Part shown: in pieces, positions 45,530 through 55,000 of the stretch
Layout: every line of letters starts with the position of its first letter
How positions within the stretch are numbered: position 1 is the first letter of the stretch
From: Prorocentrum cordatum
Taxonomy: Eukaryota > Sar > Dinophyceae > Prorocentrales > Prorocentraceae
Direction of reading: 5' to 3'
DNA: 55,000 bases
Assembly (NCBI GenBank): GCA_963575745.1
Contig: CAUYUJ010006324.1
Coordinates: forward strand, 1 to 55,000
Position numbers and translations under genes: made by a program
Notes under the pieces: generated by a model
Seen by the model: the letters and a program-made list of their open reading frames with translations, nothing else
What the model was told of the DNA's origin: nothing
The model's database searches: none

Positions 45530-46200
45530 AACGAATGCGAAAGAAACCCGCCGCAGGCGCCGAAGTTTTGGTTTGTTCAGTGAACGTAGTTTGGGTCGCG
45601 GGTGGGTCGCGGGCTCTCGACTTCCACCTGGAAGGAATTCGAAAACAGCCCGCCGCAGGCGCCGAAAGTTTTGATCTGTACACTGAACGCGGTTTGGGTC
45701 GCTGGTGGGTCGCAGGTTCTCCACCTGGAACGAATGCAAAAGAAGCCCGCCGCAGGCGCCGAAAATTTTGGGTGGGTCGCGGGGTGGGTCGCGGGTGGGT
45801 CGCGGGTGGGTCGCGGTGGGTCGCGGGTGGGTCGCGGGCGCGGTTTGGGTCGCGGGTGGGTCGCAGGTTCTCCACCTGGAACGAATGCAAACGAAACCCG
45901 CCGCAGGTGCCGAAAATTTTGGGTGGGTCGCGGGGTGGGTCGCGGGTGTGTCGCGGGTGGGTCGCGGTGGGTCGCGGGTGGGTCGCGGGGTGGGTCGCGG
46001 GTGGGTCGCGGGGTGGGTCGCGGGTGGGTCGCGGGTAGGTCGCCGGTGGGTCGCGGATGGGTCGCCGGGGGGGTCTCGGGGTGGGTCGCGGGCGGGTCGC
46101 GGGGTGTGTCGCGGGTGGGTCGCGGGTGGGTCGCGGGTGGGTCCCGCGGGTGGGTCGAGGGTAGGTCGAGGGTGGGTCGCGGGGTGGGTCGCGGGTGGGA
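45530..46200. repeat. GGGTCGCG minisatellite with a 45 bp anchor repeat
   Basis: Four anchors of the form GGAACGAATGCAAAAG...CCCGCCGCAGGCGCCGAAA lie at about 45,531, 45,632, 45,728 and 45,880. They are separated by growing runs of GGTGGGTCGCGG repeats, and the last run continues to 46,200. All frames are open, giving Gly/Arg/Val/Trp or Thr/Pro/Asp chains, which are artefacts. Confidence 0.9.
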
Positions 46201-46350
46201 CGACGACAACAACAAACAAACAAACAAACAAACAAACAACAAACAAATAACAAACAACAAACAACAAGCAACAAAACAAACAAACAAATAAACAAACAAA
46301 ACAACAAACAACAAACAACAACATTGACAAAAACAACAACAATAATCCGC
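46201..46350. repeat. CAA/CAAA microsatellite
   Basis: About 140 bp of AACAAACAAACAA repeats abutting the preceding minisatellite. Confidence 0.95.
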
Positions 46351-46892
46351 ATCGCGGGATTCCACTTCAGCCACGCACCCAGGGACTGAATGACCGTTCG
46401 GTTCAGCCCCCATCGCTCTGATGTGATGCTTGCCTCTTGAAGCCCTTCTTGGGAGTCCTCCCGAGGCCCGCTTGGCGAGTCTTCGGAGCCTCCCGGGTCG
46501 TCTTGAGGCCATCTGCGGATGTTCTCTCGGGGACTCTGCGGCCTTCGGAGCCCCAGCTTCGGCCGTCCCAGAGGGCGCACGGGGCATCGTGGGTGGGCTT
46601 GGAGGCTCCGCCGGCCCAGGTGGTGCGCCGGGGAGCTCGTCGGCCCCCTGCACTGGGCCCCCCGGGGGAGGGGGCGTGCGAGAGGGGGGCGCCAAGCATC
46701 CCACACGCGTCTTCACCCCCCAGAAGGCGGGCGTCAGCGAATGCAGCACCAGCTCGCTGCTGCTCTCAGGCTTCGTCTTGAGGCCTCGCCTTCCTCTTGT
46801 TCCGAGCCTTCGTGCGACTGGGTATTCGTTGATCGAGCACTGCTGGTGCTGCTCCTCCTCATCCTCCCCCTCTTCCTCTCCTCTTCCCGCCT

Positions 46893-46913
46893 TCGTAGCC
46901 ATTTGGGCTCAAG
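46893..46913 (+). other. Probable spliced-leader relic, two mismatches
   Basis: TCGTAGCCATTTG followed by GGCTCAAG differs from the 21-base leader core at two positions. It is preceded by a pyrimidine-rich stretch (46,850-46,890) like the perfect relic at 41,267. It lies 98 bases upstream of the ATG at 47,011. Confidence 0.65.
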
Positions 46914-47010
46914 CTTTCGGATCAGCCCTAGCCACGCTTGGGAACATACATCGTTATACATAGTTCATATTCAGTCAGCGCCCAACTGGGCCCACACTCT
47001 TTCTCACCCG

Positions 47011-48220
47011 ATGGCAGTTGGGACCACGATGGTGAAACGGAACGTCCAGAAGTGTTCGTCGGGGTTTGCCGCCCAAATTTCTCTCGTAAGTATCGCAGTG
47101 TTCTTTACGAATTTCTTCGTGTTACGCCTGGTGTGGACTTATCCGTCCAGCATGGCGGGAGGGACACAGGTTCAAGTAGAATTCTTATTGGTGTTGTGGT
47201 TCGTTGTGTTCGCCCACTTCCTGGATGCTTCCAGGTCGAGAGCCACGGAACCAACCACCGATACGAAGAAGCGTGTTGCGAAGAAGCGGGTGATCGACAA
47301 GTTGGCTCCTGATGGTCGACGTCAGGTTGGTTCCGCAGTCCCCACGGCAGACGGGGCGCCGCTCGTGAAGCAACACCTTTGCCATGGCAGCTCCACGGAC
47401 ACGGCGGATCCATCTGGACAGGAGCGTGTTTCTGTATTGACTCGGGGCATAATGGGCCTTCTAGCTTCCGACCCCCCCTCCTCCCCCCCCCTTTCACGTA
47501 GCGCCCCTCCTTCCGCCAGAGCGCCCCAGGCACTGCCGCCGTGCGCACGGCGAGTTCGAGGCGTTACATTATACCCTCCCCTGGCCCCTCCCCCCTATAA
47601 TGCCCATTATCGCCGCCGAAAATAAAGAAACGCGCTCCAGGAAGCCCGTCGACAGAGGTCCGATCTGCACATCACCAGCTGCACCTTGGCAGTGGGCTTG
47701 CCCTGCAAGACCTCCAGAGTTTTGGAAGTGATGCACAGCTGCATCCGGCTCGCACATGGAGATCACCACCCACCAAACCAACCCAACCCAACCCGAAGGC
47801 TTCAATTTGCCCTCAATTTCCAGTGGGGGGGGGTCGGGAAACATTGAAACACAAACATGTGGAACCCGTACCCCCCCAATCTGAAATTCGGGTCTTCGGG
47901 TTGGGTTGGGGTGGCTTGGTAGGTAGTCAGGAGAGGCAGCTGTGAAGCTGTTCGACCAGATGTTGCAGACTGGTCCCCCTCCCAACGCACACCTCATTGG
48001 CAAGGCCGTATCACACAGGTTCTTCACGCTGGTCGGCGAAACTCTCGATCATAAGCGCATTCAGGAAGACGGAGTACGGCTTCTTGAGCTTATTCAATCG
48101 CTTCGCCCACTTCACAGGCCCACATTGTATCAACTTTGGCACTTGCTTGCCTGCTCGCGGGGGCTGAGAAAGTGGTGGGTTGCGGTCGATTCCCTGAGCT
48201 GTCGCGTGAACCTCCCTTGA
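47011..48220 (+). CDS. Candidate three-exon gene, PPR-like C-terminus, both introns are inverted-repeat elements
   Basis: Proposed exons are 47,011-47,421, 47,641-47,758 and 47,931-48,220, together 273 codons in one frame. Exon 1 would encode two hydrophobic helices (SLVSIAVFFTNFFVLRLVW and VEFLLVLWFVVFAHF) and a Lys-rich stretch. A competing frame is open in the first 300 bases, so its N-terminus is the weakest part. Joining exons 2 and 3 gives TSRVLEVMHSCIRLAHG then EAAVKLFDQMLQTGPPPNAH. This fits the end of one pentatricopeptide (PPR) helix pair (A-x-x-LF-x-x-M-x-x-x-G-x-x-PN) and is seen only after removal of the insertion. PPR proteins bind organelle RNA. The gene looks short and may be a fragment. 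Confidence 0.42.
47422..47637. mobile_element. MITE-2 copy 2, placed as an intron
   Basis: This is a 216 bp relative of 33,156-33,366 with ends GAGCGTGTTTCTGTATT and AATAAAGAAACGCGCTC. The inner arms contain CATAATGGGC and GCCCATTAT, and the core GGCACTGCCGCCGTGCGCACGG is shared with copy 1. CAG lies on both sides (47,419-47,421 and 47,638-47,640). Excision from GA (47,422) through the second CAG (47,640) rejoins CAG|GAA in frame. Confidence 0.65.
47759..47930. mobile_element. Short inverted-repeat element placed as an intron
   Basis: The arms CCAACCCAACCCGAAG (ending near 47,797) and CTTCGGGTTGGGTTGG (from about 47,894) are complementary. Complementarity extends imperfectly outward to GATCACC and GGTAGTC. 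GGAGA occurs at both borders (47,758-47,762 and 47,930-47,934). Removing 47,759-47,930 (GA...AG) restores the frame into the PPR-like segment. A G-run and a C-run lie inside. Confidence 0.55.
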
Positions 48221-49050
48221 GGGAGCAAGCGTGGCAGGGTACTTGCAGGTAGCAGTCAATGGAGCACGCCCCCAGCAAAGTTGCGTCAGTGCAGCGTGCC
48301 ATCGTGGGTCAGAGGCGTGTTGGGTGCCTCGCGGGTTCTCTTGGGATGCCTCTCGGGCGGCCTCTTTGGTGGCCTCCTGGGGGCTTCCCGAGGCCTCTCG
48401 GGAGCCTCTCGGGAGCCTCTCTGGGGGCCACCGGGGGGGTTCTTGGAGGTCTGTTGCGGCATTTTGGGGCCGCTTGAGGTTTTCTTGGGTGGCTCTCGGG
48501 GGCCTGGCGGTAGTCTTGTAGGTTCTCTCGATGGCCTGTCGGGGACGTCCTGTGCGGTTCTTGGGCAGTCCTGGGGTCCTCTTGGGCCGTCTTGGGGCTC
48601 TTTTGGCAGCCCCTGGTGCCGTCTTGAAGCGATCTCGGTCGGCGATTTCTATGAATGTCTTCGGCTGCCGGAAACCTGGAGGTACAACAACGCAAATTTC
48701 CTGAACTGCGCTTGAACCAGCGGTTTTCCTATCCAAATTTAAGTTTCGATTCGGAGTTTTCGACGAGGGCATCTTGCCCGCGCCGAAATCACCGTCTCAC
48801 GTCGTCGTCGGTCGCATCCAGGAGCGCTTTGGCTCAAGCCGCCGGCGGCCCCAAAGGCCGCCGGCTGCATGGTCCGCCACCCGGGCCGCATCGAAGCCGA
48901 CCAGGTTGCCCGCCACCTCAAGACGAGGCCGATTATTGGGCGCGGGTCTGGGCTGCAATGCTGGCATGTGGCTGAGTGGAACGTGCGAATTGGCATCCGT
49001 GGAGGGCGCATGTGGAGCCTCCAATTGGTGCCCCTCATAACTCACAAGTT
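48221..49050. other. CTCGGGAGCC minisatellite and unassigned sequence
   Basis: About 48,310-48,610 is a CCTCTCGGGAGCC / CTTGGGCCGTCTTGG minisatellite related to that at the start of the window. 48,640-49,050 has open frames on both strands without a recognised domain. At 48,828-48,838 TTTGGCTCAAG repeats the last 11 bases of the spliced leader, but the rest does not match. Confidence 0.45.
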
Positions 49051-50265
49051 CGGGCGGAGCCGAACATGGGCACGACACCCTCGAGGATTTTACGGGAGTG
49101 GCGCCTGGGCGACCTTGAGCCTCTTACCTGAGAGCCTCAACATGGGCACGACATCATCGAGGACAGAGCGGGGGTCATGTTGAGCCTTCGGCCTGGACAT
49201 AGGCACAACGTGAAGGCGGAATCCCCGAGGACTACGCAGGAGCCGCGTTGAGCATCTGACTTGAGAGGCTCAACACGGGCTCAACATGGGCACGACATTC
49301 ACGAGTACCACGAGGGAGTCATGTTGAGCCGCTGACCTGAGGGTCTCAACTTGGGCCGAACGTGCGTACGACCTCCTCGAGGACAACGCGGGGGAGGCGC
49401 CTGGCGCCGATGAGCCTCTGACCCGAAGGACTCCACATGGTTCAGAAATCATCGCGTACCTTACGGGGGTGACGCCTGGGCGACGTTGAGCCTCTGACCT
49501 GAGTGGATCAACTTGGGCTTCGAGGGCCGTGTGGGAGTGACGCCTGGGCGACGTTGGGCCTCTTACCTGTCTGGGAGGCTCCACATGGGCCCAACATGTG
49601 CGGGGAGCCACTGGAAAATATATGGGAATCACGTTGAGCCTCTGACCCGCGTGTCTGAACTTGGGCTTAACATGGACACGCAATCCCATAGGATTTTGCG
49701 GGAGTCACGTGGAGCCCCATCACCTGAGGGTCTCAACAAGGGCTCAGCATGGGTGCGATATCCCCGAGGACTATGCGGGAATCATTTTGAGCCCCTGCCG
49801 TCGGTGAGGGCTTCGACATGGCCCAAACGCAGGCGCGGCATCCTTGAGAACTGCGCGGGGGTCATGTTGAAACCCTGCCTCGAGGGTCTTAACGTTGTCC
49901 CAACGTGGGCACGAAGTATTCGAGGACACAGCGGGAGTCGCACTTGGGCGATGTTGAGCCCTTCGCTTGGGGTTCTCAACCTGACTTCGACACGGGCACG
50001 ACGTCCCCGAGGACCGTGCGGGAGTCGCGCCTTGGCGACGTTGAGCCCCTGGCACGAGGGTCTCAACGCTGTCTCAACATGGGAACGGCATCCTCGCGGA
50101 CAAAGCGGAAGCACCTCTTGGGCGATGTTGAGCCCCCCGCATGAGGGTCTCAACGTGGTCTTACCATCGGCGCGGAATCCTCGATGCTTTTGCGGTAATT
50201 CTGGTGGAATCGTGTTTCGGAGGGTTTCGACGCGGTGCTATCAACGTGGGCGCGGGATCTCCGAT
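49051..50265. repeat. ~70 bp GTTGAGCC / TGGGCACGAC minisatellite
   Basis: About 17 degenerate units, each with TCAACNTGGGC, a CGA-rich CATCCTCGAGGAC word, GCGGGAGTCACG and CGATGTTGAGCC, spaced about 65-80 bp. The long open frames are repeat artefacts. Confidence 0.85.
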
Positions 50266-50282
50266 GACCGCGGGTCGGAAGA

Positions 50283-50560
50283 AGACCGGTTCAACAGACG
50301 ACTGGTTCAACAGGGACTGTTTCAACAGACGACTGGTTCAAGAGGGACCGGTTCAACAGACGACCGGTTCAACAAGGACCGGTTCAACAAAGACCAGTTC
50401 AACAGGACCGGTTCCGCAGAACCGGTTCCACAGAACCGGTTCCACAGGACCGGTTCCGCAGGACCGGTACCACAGAACCGGTTCCACAAGCCCGGTTCCA
50501 CAGGACTGGTTCCACAGGACCGGTTCCACAGGACGGGTTCCACAGAGGCGGTTCCTTCCT
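50283..50560. repeat. ACCGGTTC 14-15 bp minisatellite
   Basis: Tandem GACCGGTTCAACAG units turning into ACCGGTTCCACAG units. Each holds the palindrome ACCGGT. It is followed by short CTG and TCC tracts to about 50,640. Confidence 0.92.
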
Positions 50561-50749
50561 GCTACTCTCTCTCATTACACTGTTGCTGCTGTTGCTGCTG
50601 CTGCTGCTCCTCCTCCTCTTCTTCCTCCTCCTCCTCATCCATCCCTCTCTGCCCTCCCGCCCTCCCCCATCCCTCGTTGCTGCTACGTCCCCCCGCCCCA
50701 CATCCCTCACCCCTCCCTACTTCCTCCTCCCCTCTCCTCCCTGATCTAT

Positions 50750-53205
50750 CATCGACGGCCACCCACCCGACCCGTCCTGCCCGACCCGACCCGACCCGTC
50801 CCGCCCGTTAGGGTCCGCCCGCCCGACCCGTCCCGCCCGTTAGGGTGCTCGCGTGCCAACTCGATGGCGCATCATTCTTTAATGTCCCGCCCGCCTGACA
50901 CGACCCGAACCGCCCGTTAGGGTCCGCCCGCCCGACCCGACCCGTCCCGCCCGTCAGGGTCCGCCGGGCCGCCGGACCCGTCCCGCCCGTTAGGGTACTC
51001 GCGTGCCAGCTCGATGGCGCATCATACTTTAATGTCCGCCCGACCCGACCCGACCCGCCCGTTAGGGTCCGCCCGCCGGACCCGTCCCGCCCGTTAGGGT
51101 ACTCCGGTGCCACCTCGATGATGCATCATTATTTGATGTTCATGATGCCTACCCGCCGGACGTTCCCGTCCGTGAGGCTCCACTGGCCGCGGGAGGTACC
51201 CGTCCCTGGACCGCCCGTCCGACCGTCACGCCCGTTTGGGTAAGACGCGTGGCCCTACGATTCTTTTCTGGATTGTTTTCATATCGATTTGTGTTGTGGT
51301 TATTGTTTTTTTTTTCGGATTATTCTTTTTTTTATTCTTATTCGATAATGCATCATAATTTAATGTTCTCCGCCCGCCCGACCCGACCCGACCGCGTTTA
51401 GGGTCCGCCGGGCCGACCCGACCCGTCCCGCCCGTCAGGGTCTGCCCGCCCGACCCTTCCCGCCCGTTAGGGTACTCGCGTGCCAACTCGATGGTGCATC
51501 ATTCTATAATGTCCCGCACGCCCGACCCGACCCGTCCCGCCCGTTAGGGTCCGCCCGCCCGACCCGAACCGTCCCGCCCGTTCGGGTCTGCCCGCCCGAC
51601 CCGACCCGACCCGTCCCGCCCGTTAGCGCATTCGCGTGCCATTTTTATGATGCATTTTTTTTTATATCCCGCCCGCCCGACCCGACCCGTCCTGTCCGTT
51701 AGGGTCCGCCCGCCCGCCCGACCCGTCCCGCCCGTTAGGGTCCACTGGGCCGCCGGACGCGTTCCGCCCGCTTTGGGCACTCGCGTGCCAACTCATGGTT
51801 GGCATGTTACTTTAATGTCCCGCCGCCCGGCCCGACCCGACCCGCCCGTGTTTGGGTTCGCCCCGCCCGACACGACCAACCCTCCCGTTAGGTCCCGCCC
51901 GTCCCGTGTAGGTCCCGCCCGTCCGCCCGACCGTCCCGCCCGTTAGGGTATTCGCGTGCCAACTCGATGGTGCATCATACTTTAATGTCCCGCCCGCCCG
52001 ACCCGACCCGACCCGCTTGTTAGGGTCCGCCCGCCCGACCCGACCCGTCCCGCCCGTCAGGGTCCGCCCGCCCGACCCGTCCCGCCCGTCAGGTACTTTT
52101 TTTTTTTTTTTTTTTCGCGTGCCAACTCGATGGTGCATTATTCTTTAATGTTCCCGCGCCCGACCCGTAACGTCCGCACGTTAGGGTCCGATCGCCCGTC
52201 CGACCCGTCCGCCGACCCGCCCGACCCGTCCCGCCGTTTAGGGTACTCGCGTGCCCAACTCGATGATGCAATCCTATTTTATTGTCCCGCCAGCCCGACC
52301 CGACCCGACCCGCCCGTTGAGGGTCCGCCGGGTCCGCACGCCAGACCCGACCCGTCCCGCCCTTTGCTCGTCGCCCGCCCGACCGTCCAGCCGTTTGGGT
52401 TACTCGGTGCACTCGATGGGCAATCATTCTTTAATGTCCCGGCCGCCGACCCTCGCTTCTCCCGCCCGTTAGGGTCCGCCCGCCCGCCGGACCCGTCCCG
52501 CCCGTTAGGGTCCGCCGGGCCGCCGGACCCGTCCCGCCCGTCAGGGTACTCGCGTGCCAACTCGATGGTGCATCATACTTTAATGTCCTGCCCGCCCGAC
52601 CCGACCCGACCCGCCCGTTAGGGTCCGCCCGCCCGACCCGACCCGTCCCGCCCGTTAGGGTCCGACGGCCCGCCGGACCCGTCCCGCCCGTTAGGGTACT
52701 CGCGTGCCAACTCGATGGTACATCATACTTGAATGTCCCGCCCGCCCGACCCGACCCGACCTTTCCCGTTAAGGTCCGCCCGCCCGACCCGACCCGTCCC
52801 GCCCGTGAGGGTCCGCCCGCCCGCTGGGACCGTCCGCCCGTTCAGGTACTCGCGCGCCAACTCGATGGTGCATCATTCTTTAATGTCCCGCCCGCCCGTC
52901 CGACCCGACCCGCCCGTTAGGGTCCGCCGGCCCGACCCGACCCGCCCCGCCCGTTAGGGTCCGCCCGCCCGCTGGACCCGTCCCGCCCGTTAGGGTACTC
53001 GCGTGCCAACTCGATGATGCATTCTACTTGAATGTCCCGCCCGCCCGACCCGACCCGTCCCGCCCGTTAGGGTCCGCCCGTTATGGTCGGCCGGCCCGCC
53101 GGACCCGTCCCGCCCGTTAGGGTACTCGCGTGCCAACTCGATGATGCATTCTACTTGAATGTCCCGCCCGCCGGACCCGATCCGCCCCGCCCGTTCGGGT
53201 CCTCC
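50750..53205. repeat. GC-rich satellite CCCGCCCGTTAGGGT with a conserved 50 bp block
   Basis: About 2.4 kb in about 13 higher-order units of 100-370 bp. Each combines several CCCGACCCGACCCGTCCCGC / CGTTAGGGTCCGCCCG short repeats with one conserved block, GTACTCGCGTGCCAACTCGA then TGGTGCATCAT-CTTTAATG. An AT-rich interruption lies at about 51,260-51,350 and a T-run at 52,088-52,105. Non-coding. Confidence 0.9.
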
Positions 53206-53744
53206 CGCCCGGGCCCAGCGGCGCCAGTCCCGAGAGCGGCGGTCGCGAGAGCGGCGGTCGCGAGAAGGCGGAACGGGGGACTCCAGCGGTGCCAAGATTG
53301 GGGCGGTTGCGAGCTGCGTGGACTATGGTGCTGCCAGTTGGGACGACTTCCTGAGAGACTTTGCGTGGGCCGCTGCATGCGTTGCAGGCGCCAGCGGGCA
53401 GCTGGAAACGAGCCTTGATCCCAGCGGGTGCTTTTTAGGATACGCCTATGCGGCCAACCGTTGATGCAAAGGTTGGCCACGCTATTGGACCATGCGTTTC
53501 CCGAGCCGTTGTGGAAGCCCTTCGGGGAACACGTAGAGACGAAGAGGAGGACTCTCGGAGTCTCCTGGGAGCGTCTCGGGGGCCTCCGGGAGGCCTCTTG
53601 GTGCTTGGAGGCCTTCTTGGGCCTCTTACGGGCTTTTGAGGGCTTCTTAGACGCCTCTCTTCCGGCCCCATGTGCTCGGACCCCATTTGGGAGGCCTCGA
53701 AAGAAGCTCAGACCACATTTTCGGGGGCCTCGAAAGAATGGTGA
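53206..53744. other. Possible exon fragment and a head-block repeat
   Basis: From about 53,283 to 53,463 one frame reads as ordinary protein (GAKIGAVASCVDYG, WDDFLRDFAWAAACVAG), but it has no recognised domain and ends in repeat DNA. About 53,441-53,545 is a diverged copy of the head block of the 1.77 kb unit (CGCCTATGCGGCCAACCGTT, CTTCGGGGAACACGT). CTTGG-type minisatellite follows to about 53,660. Confidence 0.4.
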
Positions 53745-54159
53745 CGAACACCGACTGCAGTGCCTGCCCATTTTGAGCAGGAATCGCTGCTGCTGTTGCC
53801 GCCAGTCGCCCTAGCTGTGTGGGTCGTGCTGCTGCTGGTCGCCGTCGTGGTGGAGGTGCGGTTGGCCGCCGTCGCTGGCGCTGCCCTCTGGCTGTACTGC
53901 GGTGGTGGCGAGCCAGATGGGCGGTGGTTTTGGGCCATCTGGCTGTACTGCGCCGTCGTCGTCCTTCTTGCCGTCGTTATCGTACACCTCTCCGTCCTCC
54001 GTGGCGTGCGCAAGCCAGCGCAGGCTCCCCGTGCCGCTTCCTTTCACCATCTCATCGTCGACCGAGCGCCTCTGGCCACCGTTGCCGCAGCCATTCCTGA
54101 TCGATTCGCGCGGCACACGAGGCTGCCTGCAGACCTTCTGTCCGCGGCGCGGGCTTGTC
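53745..54159. other. Region upstream of the Mutator-like transposase
   Basis: A plus-strand frame without ATG is very hydrophobic (VALAVWVVLLLVAVVVEV, then AIWLYCAVVVLLAVVIV), giving two possible membrane helices. The opposite strand is also open. I cannot decide whether either is expressed, so this is more safely called the 5' region of the following element. Confidence 0.3.
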
Positions 54160-55000
54160 ATGGCTGCGCAGGCGGCTCAACCCCAGGCTCGCGGGCGTGC
54201 CGCGGCCGCGGCTGCGCCCCCGGCGCCGGCGCCCGCGCCGCCTGCGCCAGCGCCGCCGGGCCCCGCCGAGTCCGCCTGTCAGTTCAACTTGTCGAAGCGC
54301 AACGGTCAGAAGCTCATCCACGACGGCTTCATCTACAACCTCCGCTACACCGCAAAGAATGGCAACCGCACCTGGTGCTGCGAGAAAGGTGCCCAGGCGT
54401 GCGGCGGCCAAGTGCAGACCCGCATGGAGGGACTCCGGACAAGGCCGTCGCGGAGCAAGTCCGTGCCAAGGCAAGGGCCGCTGCATCGCAACAGCCCGAC
54501 GCCACTGCCGCGAACGTGGCCTCGGCCGCGCTCGCGGGGGCCCCGCAGGCATCGTTGGCCGCGACGCCCACCACGACCAACCTGAAGCGGGCCTGTTGGA
54601 GGACACGGTTGTCAGACCAGAACAAGCGCCTGAAGAGCGGGGAGCAGGCGCCGCAGGATTTCGACTACTCCACGCTGGAGGTGCTCACCGCCCCTGACAC
54701 TCTCAAGCAGGTGGACGGCGAGGAGTTCCTGGCGTACGACAGTGGGGCTGCAGCGGGCGACAAGCGCATCCAGGTGCGGGGCTGCACGAAGAACTTCGAC
54801 TTCCTGGCCACGGCGGACGTCTGGCTGGCAGACGGCACGTTCCGCATGGCGCCTGCCCCCTTCCTCCAGGTGTACACGGTGCGCGGATACCAGAACGGAT
54901 ACGTCGTGCCTTGCTGTTACATCTTGCTGGCGGACAAGAAAATGGCAACGTACAAGCGCGCTCGGGAGGCCGTGCTCCAATTGCTCTCCCCCGAGGACCC
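54160..55000 (+). CDS. Mutator-like (MULE) transposase with FLYWCH-type zinc finger, partial
   Basis: The ATG at 54,160 opens an Ala/Pro-rich N-terminus. A FLYWCH-like finger follows (FNLSKRNGQKLIHDGFIYNL, then TWCCEKGAQAC, about residues 40-88). The expected His pair is not evident. At about 54,430 the sense moves to another frame (one base missing in GGAGGGACTCC) and stays open to the window end: a helical linker, then the start of the MULE transposase domain, WLADGTFRMAPAPF (DGTF Asp codon at 54,831) and VYTVRGYQNGYVVPCCYILL. FLYWCH/WRKY-GCM1-type fingers next to MULE transposases are a known pairing and recognise the element ends. The remaining catalytic residues lie beyond the window. 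No terminal inverted repeat could be identified. Confidence 0.7.

Noticed and set aside
48818-48838. Third spliced-leader relic
   Set aside because: Only the last 11 bases (TTTGGCTCAAG) match. The upstream half and a pyrimidine tract are missing, so chance cannot be excluded.
50750-53205. Interstitial telomere repeats (TTAGGG words)
   Set aside because: TTAGGGT occurs once per satellite subunit inside CGTTAGGGTCCG and never as a tandem array.
1-55000. tRNA, rRNA or spliced-leader RNA genes
   Set aside because: I looked for cloverleaf words (GGTTCGAATCC-type loops), rRNA core words and the leader followed by a GT donor, and found none that hold up by eye. A covariance-model scan would be needed to exclude them.

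Overview
This window looks like nuclear DNA of a dinoflagellate. The strongest evidence is a perfect copy of the 21 conserved bases of the dinoflagellate spliced leader at 41,267-41,287, just upstream of an open reading frame, plus a near-copy at 46,893-46,913. Three intron-like insertions with inverted-repeat ends and GA...AG-type borders, GC-rich coding, very dense microsatellites and satellites, and retroelement families with dinoflagellate features all agree. I cannot name the genus. Almost nothing here is a conventional host gene: most of the window is mobile elements nested in simple repeats.

Layout. 1-3,366: tandem units of about 1.77 kb built from 10-11 bp CTTGG/GGCC repeats (again at 13,350-14,800). 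3,788-3,971: TCC microsatellite holding DIRS-A (3,972-10,850), a tyrosine-recombinase retroelement with split direct repeats (A1-ORFs-B1-A2-B2). 11,898-12,200: coiled-coil exon fragment. 12,201-17,985: a ~100 bp satellite in two blocks around minisatellite DNA. 18,710-19,105: GCAAY pentanucleotides. 20,551-20,875: a MITE. 21,037-28,199: a second copy of that MITE, split by a TATC microsatellite that itself holds DIRS-B (21,376-27,976). 28.2-30.4 kb: more MITE copies and short repeats. 30,477-33,039: a two-exon gene interrupted by a 1.56 kb intron-like element with 30 bp inverted ends. 34.5-41.0 kb: a LINE-type retrotransposon (zinc-finger ORF1; endonuclease, reverse transcriptase and RNase H ORF2) with several frame breaks. 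41,267-42,673: a spliced-leader-tagged, probably retroposed gene. 42.7-46.4 kb: TCC tracts, a palindrome array and minisatellites. 46,893-48,220: a candidate three-exon gene, PPR-like at its C-terminus, whose two introns are short inverted-repeat elements. 49.0-53.2 kb: minisatellites and a GC-rich satellite. 54,160-55,000: the start of a Mutator-like transposase with a FLYWCH-type zinc finger, cut by the window edge.

How the genes work together. DIRS-A and DIRS-B are only distantly similar but share one plan: a small Cys-rich one-helix membrane protein, a Gag-like protein, reverse transcriptase-RNase H, a tyrosine recombinase in the +1 frame, and a cytosine-C5-methyltransferase-like domain back in the first frame. 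Consecutive ORFs abut or overlap at stop/start codons, which suggests coupled translation. Both insertions sit in microsatellites. This module and the GA...AG inverted-repeat introns are the most interesting systems in the window.

Limits: all similarity calls come from reading motifs, not from searches. Several frame breaks lie in G-runs and could be assembly errors.
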